From Bradyrhizobium valentinum (lineage in GTDB: Bacteria > Pseudomonadota > Alphaproteobacteria > Rhizobiales > Xanthobacteraceae): a stretch of 64,000 bases of DNA. This document shows positions 44,463-51,900 of this stretch, in pieces (the stretch's first letter is position 1; each line of letters opens with the position of its first letter). Location: the NCBI RefSeq assembly GCF_001440405.1, contig NZ_LLXX01000121.1, positions 13,078 to 77,077 on the forward strand, written 5' to 3'. The notes beneath the pieces were generated by a model. That model was not told the DNA's origin. It made no database searches and saw only the letters and a program-made list of their open reading frames with translations. The position numbers were made by a program, and so were the translations under genes.

Positions 44463-45959
44463 TCAGGCCGTCTTGATCCAGACAGCCTTGACGTTGAGAT
44501 ATTCCTCGACGTGCTGCTTGCCGGACTCGCGGCCATAGCCGCTCATCTTGTAGCCGCCGAACGGCACGGCCGGGTCCATCGTCTGATAGCAGTTCACCCA
44601 GACCGAGCCGGCGCGGAGCGCTTTTGCAACCTGATGCGCCTTGCTCACATTGGTGGTCCAGACGCCGCTACCCAGCCCGAACGTGGTGGCATTGGCGCGC
44701 TTGACCAGCTCGTCGGTATCCTCAAAGGAAATCGCCGAGATCACCGGGCCGAAGATTTCCTCCTGCGCAATCCGCATATTGTCCTGCACATTGGCGAACA
44801 CTGTCGGCTGCACGAAATAGCCCTTCGCAAGCGCGCCTTCGGTCAACCGGCCGCCGCCGGCCACCGCCCTGGCGCCTTCCTTCTGGCCGATATCGAGATA
44901 GTCGCTGACGCGGTCCATCTGCTGCTGCGACACCAGCGGACCGATCTGCGTGTTGGGATCGAGGCCGTTGCCGACCTGCAGCTTCTTGCCGAACTCGGCG
45001 ACGCGGCTGACGAATTCGTCATAGACCTTCTGCTCGACGAACAACCGCGTGCCGGCGCTGCAGATCTGTCCCGAATTGGCGAACACCGCCATTGCGGCCC
45101 CCGGCACCGCCGCGTCGAGGTCGGCATCGGCGAACACGATGTCCGGCGACTTGCCGCCGAGCTCGAGCGACACGCGCTTGAGGTTGCCGGCGGAGGCGCG
45201 GATGATCGACTGGCCGGTGATGTGCGAGCCGGTGAAGGCGACCTTGTCGACATCGGGATGTGACGCCAGCGCCGCGCCCGCGGTCTCGCCATAGCCGGGC
45301 ACCACGTTGACGACGCCCGGCGGGACGCCGGCTTCCATGCAGAGCTCGGCGAGCCGCAGCGAGGTCAGCGGCGCCTCTTCGGCGGGCTTCAGCACCACGG
45401 TGCAGCCGGTTGCGATTGCAGGCCCGATCTTCCACACGGTCGCAGCAAGCGGCCCGTTCCAGGGAATGATCGCGCCAACCACCCCGACCGGCTCCTTCAG
45501 CGTGTACGAGAAGATGTCGCCGGGCAGCGAGTTCTCGATGGTCTCGCCGTGCAGCGCCGTCGCTTGGCCAGCGTAATAGCGGAGCATGCCGAGCACGCGC
45601 AGCCGGTTGCCGCGGGTACGGCTGATCGGCGCGCCCATGTCGACGGTGTCGAGCTGCGACAGCTCCTCAAAGTTCTTCTCGACGAGATCGGCGAGCTTCA
45701 GCAACAGGCCCTGCCGTTCATACGGCTTGACCTTGCTCCATGGCCCCTCGAAGGCGCGGCGGGCCGCGGCCACGGCGCGATTGATGTCCTCCCCATCACC
45801 CTCGGCGACGGTCGCGAGCAACTCGCCGGTCGCGGGGTTATGCGTCTCGAACCGCTTGCCGGAAGCAGCGTCGATCCACTGGCCGTCGATCAGCATCTTC
45901 TTGTAGGAGCCATCCGCGTAGGGATGGCGCGTCATCGGAATCGCCTGCGTGACAGCCAT
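44463..45959 (-). CDS. NAD(P)-dependent aldehyde dehydrogenase
   Basis: 498 residues, standard ALDH superfamily. Catalytic Cys in FANSGQICSAGTRLFVEQKV, general-base Glu in VSLELGGKSPDIVFADADLD, cofactor motif FTGSHITGQSI, WNGPLAATVWKIGPAIATG and the closing PFGGYKMSGYGRESGKQHVE. Closest in character to phenylacetaldehyde/betaine-aldehyde/5-carboxymethyl-type dehydrogenases; the true substrate cannot be assigned. Divergent from an SDR gene, with an inverted repeat CGTTATA-N10-TATAACG in the shared upstream region. Confidence 0.95.
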   Translation of the reverse strand: MAVTQAIPMTRHPYADGSYKKMLIDGQWIDAASGKRFETHNPATGELLATVAEGDGEDINRAVAAARRAFEGPWSKVKPYERQGLLLKLADLVEKNFEELSQLDTVDMGAPISRTRGNRLRVLGMLRYYAGQATALHGETIENSLPGDIFSYTLKEPVGVVGAIIPWNGPLAATVWKIGPAIATGCTVVLKPAEEAPLTSLRLAELCMEAGVPPGVVNVVPGYGETAGAALASHPDVDKVAFTGSHITGQSIIRASAGNLKRVSLELGGKSPDIVFADADLDAAVPGAAMAVFANSGQICSAGTRLFVEQKVYDEFVSRVAEFGKKLQVGNGLDPNTQIGPLVSQQQMDRVSDYLDIGQKEGARAVAGGGRLTEGALAKGYFVQPTVFANVQDNMRIAQEEIFGPVISAISFEDTDELVKRANATTFGLGSGVWTTNVSKAHQVAKALRAGSVWVNCYQTMDPAVPFGGYKMSGYGRESGKQHVEEYLNVKAVWIKTA

Positions 45960-45996
45960 GTTTGCACTCCCTTGAGGTCGATCGAAATTCCACGAT

Positions 45997-46020
45997 CGTT
46001 ATATTCTGAGATCTATAACG
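45997..46020. promoter_or_regulatory. Operator candidate between ALDH and SDR genes
   Basis: CGTTATA-N10-TATAACG, perfect 7-bp arms, 38 bp upstream of the ALDH start and 135 bp upstream of the SDR start. Lower GC than surroundings. No regulator gene is adjacent. Confidence 0.5.
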
Positions 46021-46155
46021 GTGACATGAAACCGTAAAGCGGACTGCAGGCGGGAGAAAGTCGCCGAAGCGAAGACCTCCCATGTCCATTCGTACATGGT
46101 AAGCTAAATGCACCAGCCTGCGAATACATACCTCATATCTGTCCGGAGAATGACG

Positions 46156-47007
46156 ATGCCCCATCCTGCAATGTCGCCAAATCATGTTGCCGTGATCACC
46201 GGGGGCGCATCCGGTATCGGGCTCGCCGCCGCCATGCGTTTCGCCGGCCTCGGCATGAAGGTCTGCATTGCCGATATCGGGGAAGACCGGCTCGCTGCGG
46301 CTTCCGCCAGGCTGGCATCCGCCGCAGGCGGCGGGGTGGCCGATGTCATGGCCGTCACCGTGGACGTCAGCCGCTTCGATGAGGTCATGGATCTCGAAGC
46401 CGCAGTGCAAAAAAAGTTCGGCGGTACCGACATCCTGATGAACAATGCCGGGATCGGCCCCGACAGCAACAGTTTTGGCCCGCTGGAGAACTGGCAGCAT
46501 ATCCTCGCGGTGAATCTTTGGGGCGTCATCCATGGCACGCAGGCTTTTGCGCCCCGCATGATCGAGCGCGCCCGGCCCGGGCTGATCATCAACACCGGTT
46601 CCAAGCAGGGCATCACGACGCCGCCCGGCAATCCCGCCTACAACGTCTCGAAGGCCGGCGTGAAGGCGCAGACGGAGGCGCTGCAGCACGAGTTGCGGAA
46701 CATACCGGGCTGCAGGATCAGCGCGCATCTGATGATCCCCGGTCACGTCTTCACTGCATTGACCGCGCGCGGCCGCACCGAGAAGCCGCCCGGCGCCTGG
46801 ACACCGGAGCAGACCGTCGACTTCATGATCGCCCGCGTCGACGCCGGCGATTTCTACATCCTCTGCCCGGACAATGACGTGCCACGGCCGCTCGACGAGA
46901 GACGCATGCTGTGGGCTGCCGGCGACATTGTGGAAAATCGTCCCGCGCTGTCGCGCTGGCATCCGGATTATGCGGATGCGTTTGCGAGGTTCGTGAAGGG
47001 GGAATAG
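46156..47007 (+). CDS. SDR-family oxidoreductase
   Basis: 283-residue classical SDR. Motifs: AVITGGASGIGLAAAMRFAG (cofactor), DILMNNAGIGPDSNS (NNAG), LIINTGSKQGITTPPGNPAY-NVSKAG with catalytic Ser, Tyr and Lys. The Lys is in YNVSK. Start ATG 46156 has GGAG at 7 nt; the ATG two codons earlier lies too close to it. Divergent from an aldehyde dehydrogenase; the pair could act on an alcohol and its aldehyde. Confidence 0.93.
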   Translation: MPHPAMSPNHVAVITGGASGIGLAAAMRFAGLGMKVCIADIGEDRLAAASARLASAAGGGVADVMAVTVDVSRFDEVMDLEAAVQKKFGGTDILMNNAGIGPDSNSFGPLENWQHILAVNLWGVIHGTQAFAPRMIERARPGLIINTGSKQGITTPPGNPAYNVSKAGVKAQTEALQHELRNIPGCRISAHLMIPGHVFTALTARGRTEKPPGAWTPEQTVDFMIARVDAGDFYILCPDNDVPRPLDERRMLWAAGDIVENRPALSRWHPDYADAFARFVKGE

Positions 47008-47023
47008 TTGCGCGGCGCTGTGT

Positions 47024-47167
47024 CCCCTCTCCCCTTGTGGGAGAGGGTGGATCAATCGCGCGGAAAGCGCGATTGAGACGGGTGAGGGGTCTGTCTCCGC
47101 GGAGAGAACCCCTCATCCGGCGCGGATTGCATCCGCGCCACCTTCTCCCACAAGGGGAGAAGGGAAG
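47024..47167. repeat. Large palindromic repeat, family C
   Basis: CCCCTCTCCCCTTGTGGGAG...TCAATCGCG...GAGACGGGTGAGGGGT...AGAACCCCTCATCCG...CACCTTCTCCCACAAGGGGAG. About 144 bp of near-complementary arms. A copy in the opposite orientation lies at 53377-53515. Confidence 0.85.
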
Positions 47168-47198
47168 TGAGCGCGAATGGGAAGCCGCGCACGAAACC

Positions 47199-47405
47199 CT
47201 ACAACGTTTCCTGCTTGTGGCCGCATTGCTTGCAGGCGAACTTGACGCGGGTGGTGCCCTTCTCAGCCTGCAGGCGGTTCGGCGCGCCGCATTTTCCGCA
47301 GGTGGTCTCGATCCTGGTGTTGCCCTGCTTGACGACGAGGGCCTTCTTTTCCATCGTCTCGCGGATCAGGCGCTCAGCCTCCTCGCGCATCGCTTGCTTC
47401 GACAT
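47199..47405 (-). CDS. Small zinc-finger protein
   Basis: 68 residues with C36/C39 (TTCGKCGAPNRLQAEKG) and C58/C61 (FACKQCGHKQ) forming a zinc-ribbon knuckle pair, after an N-terminal charged helix (SKQAMREEAERLIRETMEKK). Compact isolated gene between a repeat and the gene for a membrane protein. Seen as a conserved hypothetical in Bradyrhizobium; function unknown, possibly nucleic-acid binding. Confidence 0.8.
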   Translation of the reverse strand: MSKQAMREEAERLIRETMEKKALVVKQGNTRIETTCGKCGAPNRLQAEKGTTRVKFACKQCGHKQETL

Positions 47406-47499
47406 CGCCTTGCCCTGTCATGAACCGCCATTGGGGGCGGTCTTATCACAGTCGCAATGCATTGCGTAAGCCGGGCGCGAAAAATCGCGTGACTGAATG

Positions 47500-48714
47500 T
47501 CAAATTGTATCCGGCGTCAGCGCCAGCAGGCGTCGCACCAGGGCGAGTGCGGTTTCCGTGGCCGGATCGGCCGAAATCACGGGAACCGCAAGCGCGATGA
47601 CGTCGATCGGATCGTGCGACAGGACAATGAGATGCGTCGCGCTGTTGGCCATCAGCAGCGACATGATGCGCTCGACGGCCGGATCGGACGATATCAGGCC
47701 CCACGGCGCGTCAGAGCGGCGCAGCACCCGCCGGGTCGACAGGAAATCGTGCAGCAGCGCGGGATCGTAGGCCAGGAGTTCGCTCTCGCGGTAGCGCCGG
47801 GCGCTCTCGAAGATCGGATGACGCGCAAGTTCCGATATCAGCGCGTCGCGGGTTCGGGCCGGCGACGCCGCGACGGAATTAAGAACGCCGGGCACTTGCG
47901 ATTCGAAGTGGGCCCGCAGCGCGTCTGCCATCAGCCCGATGGTGAGAACGCCGGCGATCGCAATGGCGCAAAATCGCATGACCTGCGCCGCATCGACATC
48001 CGGCGCAACAAACGCCGCGGCAATACCGAGAAGGGCCGAACTCGACAGCCGCAATGCCGTCATCATCAACGCCTGACGCTGCGTCTCTGCGCCGCGTTCC
48101 GCGATCAATATCGCGGTAACGACGAGCAATGCTCCCAATGCCCCGAGCCTGACCGGGATATCCGGAAACAGCACTCTGAAATCGGTGACGATGAAGGGAA
48201 TGACCAGGATGGCGCCGACGGCGAGACGGCTAACGATGCGATTCTCTGATACCATCAGCGTCGCCCGGTCACGGGTCGCAAGCAACCAGGCGCAGATGGC
48301 GAAGCCGCCAAGCTGAAACAACGCGAGCAGGATGGCGGCGGGCATCGCGAGGGTTTCCAACCCGGCAGCGCCGGCGAGACCGAGCGCGATGCCGCCACTC
48401 AGAAGCGCGATCTTGGCCGGGCGCGGGGCATGACGCCGCAGGATACCTTCGGTAACGATCAATGCGCCGAGCGGGATCAGCCCGGCCGGAATTGCCGACA
48501 GGTTGTTGAGCACCGCGCTGCCGCTCCACCACGCGGTGCCACGCACAAGGAACAGCAACGCGATAATACCAAGCGCGACCAGAAGACGCCGCGTCAGCGG
48601 CCCCTTGGGATCACGCCGGTAGAGCGTGATCATGGCGACGCCAAGCCCGATCGCGCCGCAGAGATTGACGATGGAGTCGGCGATCATGCCAGATGTCATT
48701 TCACCTGGTGTCAT
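47500..48714 (-). CDS. Polytopic membrane protein with C-terminal cytosolic region (unknown)
   Basis: 404 residues. Eight or more hydrophobic segments occupy about residues 10-300 (MIADSIVNLCGAIGLGVAMI, LGIIALLFLVRGTAWWSG, LIPLGALIVTEGIL, LAVGAILVIPFIVTDFRVLF and others). The last ~100 residues are soluble: ARHPIFESARRYRESELLAY and DPAVERIMSLLMANSATHLI-VLSHDP. The ATG at 48714 overlaps the GNAT-like stop as ATGA, which decides the start over an upstream frame continuing into that gene. No family recognised; coupled expression with the GNAT-like protein suggests joint function. Confidence 0.75.
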   Translation of the reverse strand: MTPGEMTSGMIADSIVNLCGAIGLGVAMITLYRRDPKGPLTRRLLVALGIIALLFLVRGTAWWSGSAVLNNLSAIPAGLIPLGALIVTEGILRRHAPRPAKIALLSGGIALGLAGAAGLETLAMPAAILLALFQLGGFAICAWLLATRDRATLMVSENRIVSRLAVGAILVIPFIVTDFRVLFPDIPVRLGALGALLVVTAILIAERGAETQRQALMMTALRLSSSALLGIAAAFVAPDVDAAQVMRFCAIAIAGVLTIGLMADALRAHFESQVPGVLNSVAASPARTRDALISELARHPIFESARRYRESELLAYDPALLHDFLSTRRVLRRSDAPWGLISSDPAVERIMSLLMANSATHLIVLSHDPIDVIALAVPVISADPATETALALVRRLLALTPDTI

Positions 48715-49751
48715 CGGCCGTTCCCTCGCCACGGCCGCAAGCTGCCGAACGGACGCGTATCGTCGAACCAGTAAACCACTGGCAGTATCAACCGCTGCAG
48801 CGCCAGCACGGCAGAGGCAGCGAGCAGCGCCGGTAATGAACCGGCCGGCACATCCCGCTGGACGTAGCGGCGGGCACCGGCAAGGTCGATGCGGCCGAGC
48901 TGAAGGACGTCGTCGCCCCTGGCGTAATCGAGCTCGCGTGCGCACCAGGCGTTATATTGCTCGTCGCGATGCTTCGGCGCAGCATCAAAGGATTTCTTCA
49001 GCGCGTCCGATCCACCGGTATAGGCATCGGTGATGACGAAACGCGCCTCGTCGAACCCGGCCTCGCCGCCGACGCCGAACACTGCGCGATGTTCGCGCAT
49101 GATTCCGCGCGCCAGTTGCAGATGCGCAAAGCTCCGGCGCGCGCCCGCATCCGGCGACGGAAATACGTCCGAGAACGTGTCGCAGACCATGCCGAACACC
49201 GCCGGCACCTGCGTGACGTTCGAAATCCATTTCGGGCGCAAGCCGTCGCGCGCGAACAGCACCAGCGTGGTCAAGCCATACAGCACCCAGGACAGCCCCT
49301 GCCCCTGCACGTCGGGATCGACCATGACCAGGCCAAGATGGGTGACTTGCTGCGGCTCGCCATCGAGTTCGACGGACATTACCGACAACGCATTGAAGGC
49401 GATCGGGCGTCCCGTCGCCTCCTCGGAAATCAGCGTGACGATGGCGCGCGACAGCCGTTCGCGCTCGCCGGAGAAGATGCCATAGGTCAGGTCGCCGGCC
49501 GGCAGCGTCTTGCCGGCCACGGTGCGCAATTGAGAGACCAGCTCATCGAGTTGGCTTTGCGAAAGCGCGAGCCCCGGGCTTTCAACGATCCGCGTCGTCA
49601 ATCCCGAGTGGGTGCGCAAGGTGAGATCGATGGCCGGCTGATGAAATGCCCTCAGCCAGAAAGCGGCATAGCTGCCCAGACGGCCGGCCGCAGAACGGAC
49701 CTGCCGCAGACCATGACGGGTCGCTGAATTGCCGCTCCAGAAAAACGCCAT
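48711..49751 (-). CDS. GNAT-like acetyltransferase-fold protein (unknown)
   Basis: 346 residues. A GNAT-type acyl-CoA motif is visible as LGLVMVDPDVQGQGLSWVLY (Q-G-Q-G-L in place of RxxGxG/A), preceded by RPIAFNALSVMSVELDGEPQ. The flanking regions, 100 residues N-terminal and 150 C-terminal, match no domain I know; the C-terminus holds one hydrophobic stretch (LPALLAASAVLALQRLILPV), so the protein may be membrane-anchored. It is transcribed with and overlaps the polytopic protein downstream. Substrate unknown. Confidence 0.7.
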   Translation of the reverse strand: MAFFWSGNSATRHGLRQVRSAAGRLGSYAAFWLRAFHQPAIDLTLRTHSGLTTRIVESPGLALSQSQLDELVSQLRTVAGKTLPAGDLTYGIFSGERERLSRAIVTLISEEATGRPIAFNALSVMSVELDGEPQQVTHLGLVMVDPDVQGQGLSWVLYGLTTLVLFARDGLRPKWISNVTQVPAVFGMVCDTFSDVFPSPDAGARRSFAHLQLARGIMREHRAVFGVGGEAGFDEARFVITDAYTGGSDALKKSFDAAPKHRDEQYNAWCARELDYARGDDVLQLGRIDLAGARRYVQRDVPAGSLPALLAASAVLALQRLILPVVYWFDDTRPFGSLRPWRGNGR

Positions 49752-49880
49752 GCCACTTGCCCGTACTCGGGCGGGATTGGTGCACCAGGCCTGTTAAGGA
49801 GCCATGAGTACGACACGTTACGGTGGCAGGAGGGTAAACGATGTGTTGGTGACGTCAAACTCCCCTGTAAGACGGGCTAA

Positions 49881-49904
49881 CGGCGGATGCCGAAACATCC
49901 GCCG
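49881..49904. repeat. Hairpin CGGCGGATG / CATCCGCCG, copy 1
   Basis: Perfect 9-bp arms with loop CCGAAA, part of the ~150-bp segment duplicated from 50697-50835. No T-run follows on either strand. Confidence 0.7.
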
Positions 49905-49936
49905 CCCGCCTTCGCCAGCACCGCGTCACAGGTTAC

Positions 49937-50002
49937 GCGGTCTTGGAAATCAAGCGATCTTGGAAATTAAGCGGTCTTGGAAATTAAGCGGTCTTGGAAA
50001 CT
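49937..50002. repeat. 17-bp tandem repeat (about four units)
   Basis: Units GCGGTCTTGGAAATCAA, GCGATCTTGGAAATTAA, GCGGTCTTGGAAATTAA and GCGGTCTTGGAAACT at 17-bp spacing. The unit is the reversed stop-codon region of the yiaA-like gene, amplified in the truncated duplicate. Confidence 0.9.
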
Positions 50003-50030
50003 TCCATCAGCAACCGCTCGGCCTTGGCGT
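49985..50030 (-). pseudogene. 3' remnant of a yiaA-like paralogue
   Basis: The minus strand encodes EDAKAERLLMEVSKTA then TAA, near-identical to the C-terminus of the intact gene at 50780-51055 (EDAKAERLLMEVSKAA). Sequence upstream of the Glu is unrelated (TSEAN), so only the tail was copied or retained. Confidence 0.75.
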
Positions 50031-50161
50031 CCTCATTGGCTTCGCTCGTAACTCATGCCGGATTTCTGCGCCCGCGCCAGTTAAGGAGCGATAACTCGAT
50101 CACCTTTAGGTTGCGGCAGGGTAAACGATGCTTCAATGACACGCAGCGGATACGCTGCAAA

Positions 50162-50596
50162 TCAGGCCGGTCGCCCGACGCAGTCAGGCGCGCAGCCGGC
50201 AGGCCGTCGCCGGTCGCCATCATCGTTCGACAACAGCGAGCACAAGCCCATCGGCAGCAGCAAGAAGAAGCCTGCGCAAAGTGCTCCATTCATGACCTCT
50301 GGCGGGACTGTCGGTGAGAACGTCATCTTGAACAAGGTGAGAACCAGGCCGATGGCACCCGTCATACCGATAGCTGCGGTCAGAAATGCCCTCAACAGCG
50401 CCGGCAAGCCCCGAGCGAGATACCCGTCCACTAGCCCGGTGATCGCCGATACGGGCAAGGTGATGAGAAAGGACGCCGTTACGCATAATGCAACGAAAGC
50501 ATCGTCGACCGGACCCGCGACGGCGACAGCAACCATCAACACTGCAAGCGCGACCAGCGAAGGCCCCAGCAGAAGAAACATCACAGTTCGTTTCAT
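50162..50596 (-). CDS. Small integral membrane protein (unknown)
   Basis: 144 residues from ATG 50596 (AAGGAAGGATCGACTTCA upstream), with about four hydrophobic segments: VMFLLLGPSLVALAVLMVAV, FVALCVTASFLITLPVSAIT, RAFLTAAIGMTGAIGLVLTL and CAGFFLLLPMGLCSLL. The tail is Arg/Pro/Asp-rich. It is encoded downstream of the yiaA-like gene on the same strand and could belong to the PspA stress group, but 183 bp with a hairpin separate them. No family recognised. Confidence 0.6.
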   Translation of the reverse strand: MKRTVMFLLLGPSLVALAVLMVAVAVAGPVDDAFVALCVTASFLITLPVSAITGLVDGYLARGLPALLRAFLTAAIGMTGAIGLVLTLFKMTFSPTVPPEVMNGALCAGFFLLLPMGLCSLLSNDDGDRRRPAGCAPDCVGRPA

Positions 50597-50696
50597 TGAA
50601 GTCGATCCTTCCTTTGAGTCTTCCGACACGAAGCCGGGCTGCAATTATTTCTGCATCATGCCGGCCAGCGAATCTGGAGTTATGGCCGCCGACAGA

Positions 50697-50720
50697 CGGC
50701 GGATGCCGAAACATCCGCCG
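50697..50720. repeat. Hairpin CGGCGGATG / CATCCGCCG, copy 2
   Basis: Identical to the hairpin at 49881, located 60 bp downstream of the yiaA-like stop on its strand. Lacks a U-tract but may protect the mRNA 3' end. Confidence 0.6.
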
Positions 50721-50779
50721 CCGCCTCGCCAGCACCGCGTCACAGGTTACGCGGCCTTGGAAACCAAGAAGCTTGAAAA

Positions 50780-51055
50780 TCAAGCAGCCTTGGAAACTTC
50801 CATCAGCAACCGTTCGGCCTTGGCGTCCTCGATGCGGTTCACCAGCTTGCCGCTCTCGTGCATGTCACGAACGGTCTTGGTCAGGGTGACGCAGGACTGC
50901 ACCAGCATCACGATGCCCATTGCGAGATAGCCCTTGATCCAGAGATCGAGCGGCAGAAAAAACACGCCGATGGCGACCATGAAGGCCGAGGCGGAGAACG
51001 AAACGTAGGTGAAGGTAACCCAGGCACCGCTGTGGGGTTGGACGTTCTGGTTCAT
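50780..51055 (-). CDS. YiaA/YiaB-family inner membrane protein
   Basis: 91 residues with two membrane helices typical of the YiaA/B two-helix domain: WVTFTYVSFSASAFMVAIGV-FFLP and WIKGYLAMGIVMLVQSCVTL-TKTVRD. The C-terminus is a charged helix with the sequence EDAKAERLLMEVSKAA. GGAGATTATC stands before the ATG. It follows pspA by 45 bp on the same strand and is likely co-transcribed, as YiaA-type proteins and PspA often are in rhizobia. A fragment of a paralogue lies 800 bp away. Confidence 0.9.
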   Translation of the reverse strand: MNQNVQPHSGAWVTFTYVSFSASAFMVAIGVFFLPLDLWIKGYLAMGIVMLVQSCVTLTKTVRDMHESGKLVNRIEDAKAERLLMEVSKAA

Positions 51056-51100
51056 GATAATCTCCTGTTTTGATATGGGTTTAATCGATCAAGTTTAGTT

Positions 51101-51796
51101 TCAGGCAGCTTGCGTGCGTTTGGCGTTCAGCCGCGCGAGCACGTCGTCCGCGGTTGATTTCAGCCGGGGGCCAAAGCCCTGCTCGGCGAGCTTCTCGGCG
51201 GTCGCCAGCGGACCGCTGGCGGCATCGAGCTCGATCAAGGCGTCGGCGGCGGCCTGGGCCTCGGTCTGGCGTTCGCGCAGCCGCTTCAGCGTGTTCTCGG
51301 CTTCCGGCAGCGTGGATTCGTAAGGACGCGCCGCCTCGATGCCGCCCCGGCGCAGCGCGCGAACCGCCTCGGAGGCGCGGGCGATGCGACGGCCACGCTC
51401 GAGCTCGGTGATCCGCGCCTCGGCACTGCTGACCTGACGCTTCATGCGCGTGATTTCAGAGGCAAACAGGGCTCGCGCGGTCATGGCGGCATCACGGTCA
51501 GCCTCGAGATTGGCAATCGCCTGTGCCGCCTCGCGGGCGAGATCTTCCCGGCCGCCATCGAGCGCGGCGGTGGCGCGGACCTCGAGATCGGCAATCCGGG
51601 CATTGGTGGCGTCGAGACGGCGACCCTCCTGCTGGTCGCCGGCGATCGCCAGCGCCAGCGAGCGCTTGGAGCGCTCCACGGCCGCGGCCGCATCGCGCAT
51701 CTGCTGGTCGAGAATGAGAAGCGCCGAGCGGTCTTCCAGCTCCTCCCCCGCTGCAGCCACGCTGCCCCGGAAGAGCGTCAAAACAGTTTTGAACAT
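51101..51796 (-). CDS. pspA: PspA/IM30-family protein
   Basis: 231-residue, almost entirely helical ESCRT-III-like protein that coats the inner face of the membrane under envelope stress. Opening MFKTVLTLFRGSVAAAGEEL-EDRSALLILDQQMRDA matches PspA's amphipathic helix and first coiled coil. Long coiled coils run from about residue 25 to 185 with many Ala, Arg and Glu. No pspF/pspBC is present; instead a TetR gene is divergent, with palindromes in between. The yiaA-like gene is next downstream, so the two form a membrane-stress operon. Confidence 0.93.
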   Translation of the reverse strand: MFKTVLTLFRGSVAAAGEELEDRSALLILDQQMRDAAAAVERSKRSLALAIAGDQQEGRRLDATNARIADLEVRATAALDGGREDLAREAAQAIANLEADRDAAMTARALFASEITRMKRQVSSAEARITELERGRRIARASEAVRALRRGGIEAARPYESTLPEAENTLKRLRERQTEAQAAADALIELDAASGPLATAEKLAEQGFGPRLKSTADDVLARLNAKRTQAA

Positions 51797-51814
51797 TGTT
51801 GGCTCCCTGTGTTA

Positions 51815-51827
51815 TGAGCATTGCTCA
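51815..51827. promoter_or_regulatory. TGAGC palindrome 1 (pspA side)
   Basis: TGAGCA-T-TGCTCA, perfect arms, 19 bp upstream of the pspA ATG. Matches the core of the two larger palindromes to its right. Confidence 0.6.
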
Positions 51828-51848
51828 CGAATCAGATGTAGCACTAGT

Positions 51849-51863
51849 TTGAGCGACGCTCAA
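51849..51863. promoter_or_regulatory. TGAGC palindrome 2 (TetR operator candidate)
   Basis: TTGAGCG-A-CGCTCAA, perfect 7-bp arms. Centre is 23 bp from palindrome 3, just over two helical turns. Confidence 0.8.
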
Positions 51864-51870
51864 GAATTAT

Positions 51871-51887
51871 TTTGAGCGTCGCTCAAA
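51871..51887. promoter_or_regulatory. TGAGC palindrome 3 (TetR operator candidate)
   Basis: TTTGAGCG-T-CGCTCAAA, perfect 8-bp arms, ending 13 bp before the tetR ATG. It would overlap the tetR ribosome binding and start region, fitting autorepression. Confidence 0.8.
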
Positions 51888-51900
51888 GATTTGGTGAAGA

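Noticed and set aside
48715..48945. Upstream extension of the polytopic membrane protein
   Set aside because: Lies wholly within the GNAT-like gene in another frame; ATGA coupling at 48711-48714 gives the better start.
49937..50002. CRISPR or iteron array
   Set aside because: 17-bp units without spacers, derived from the coding tail of a neighbouring gene; no replication genes present.
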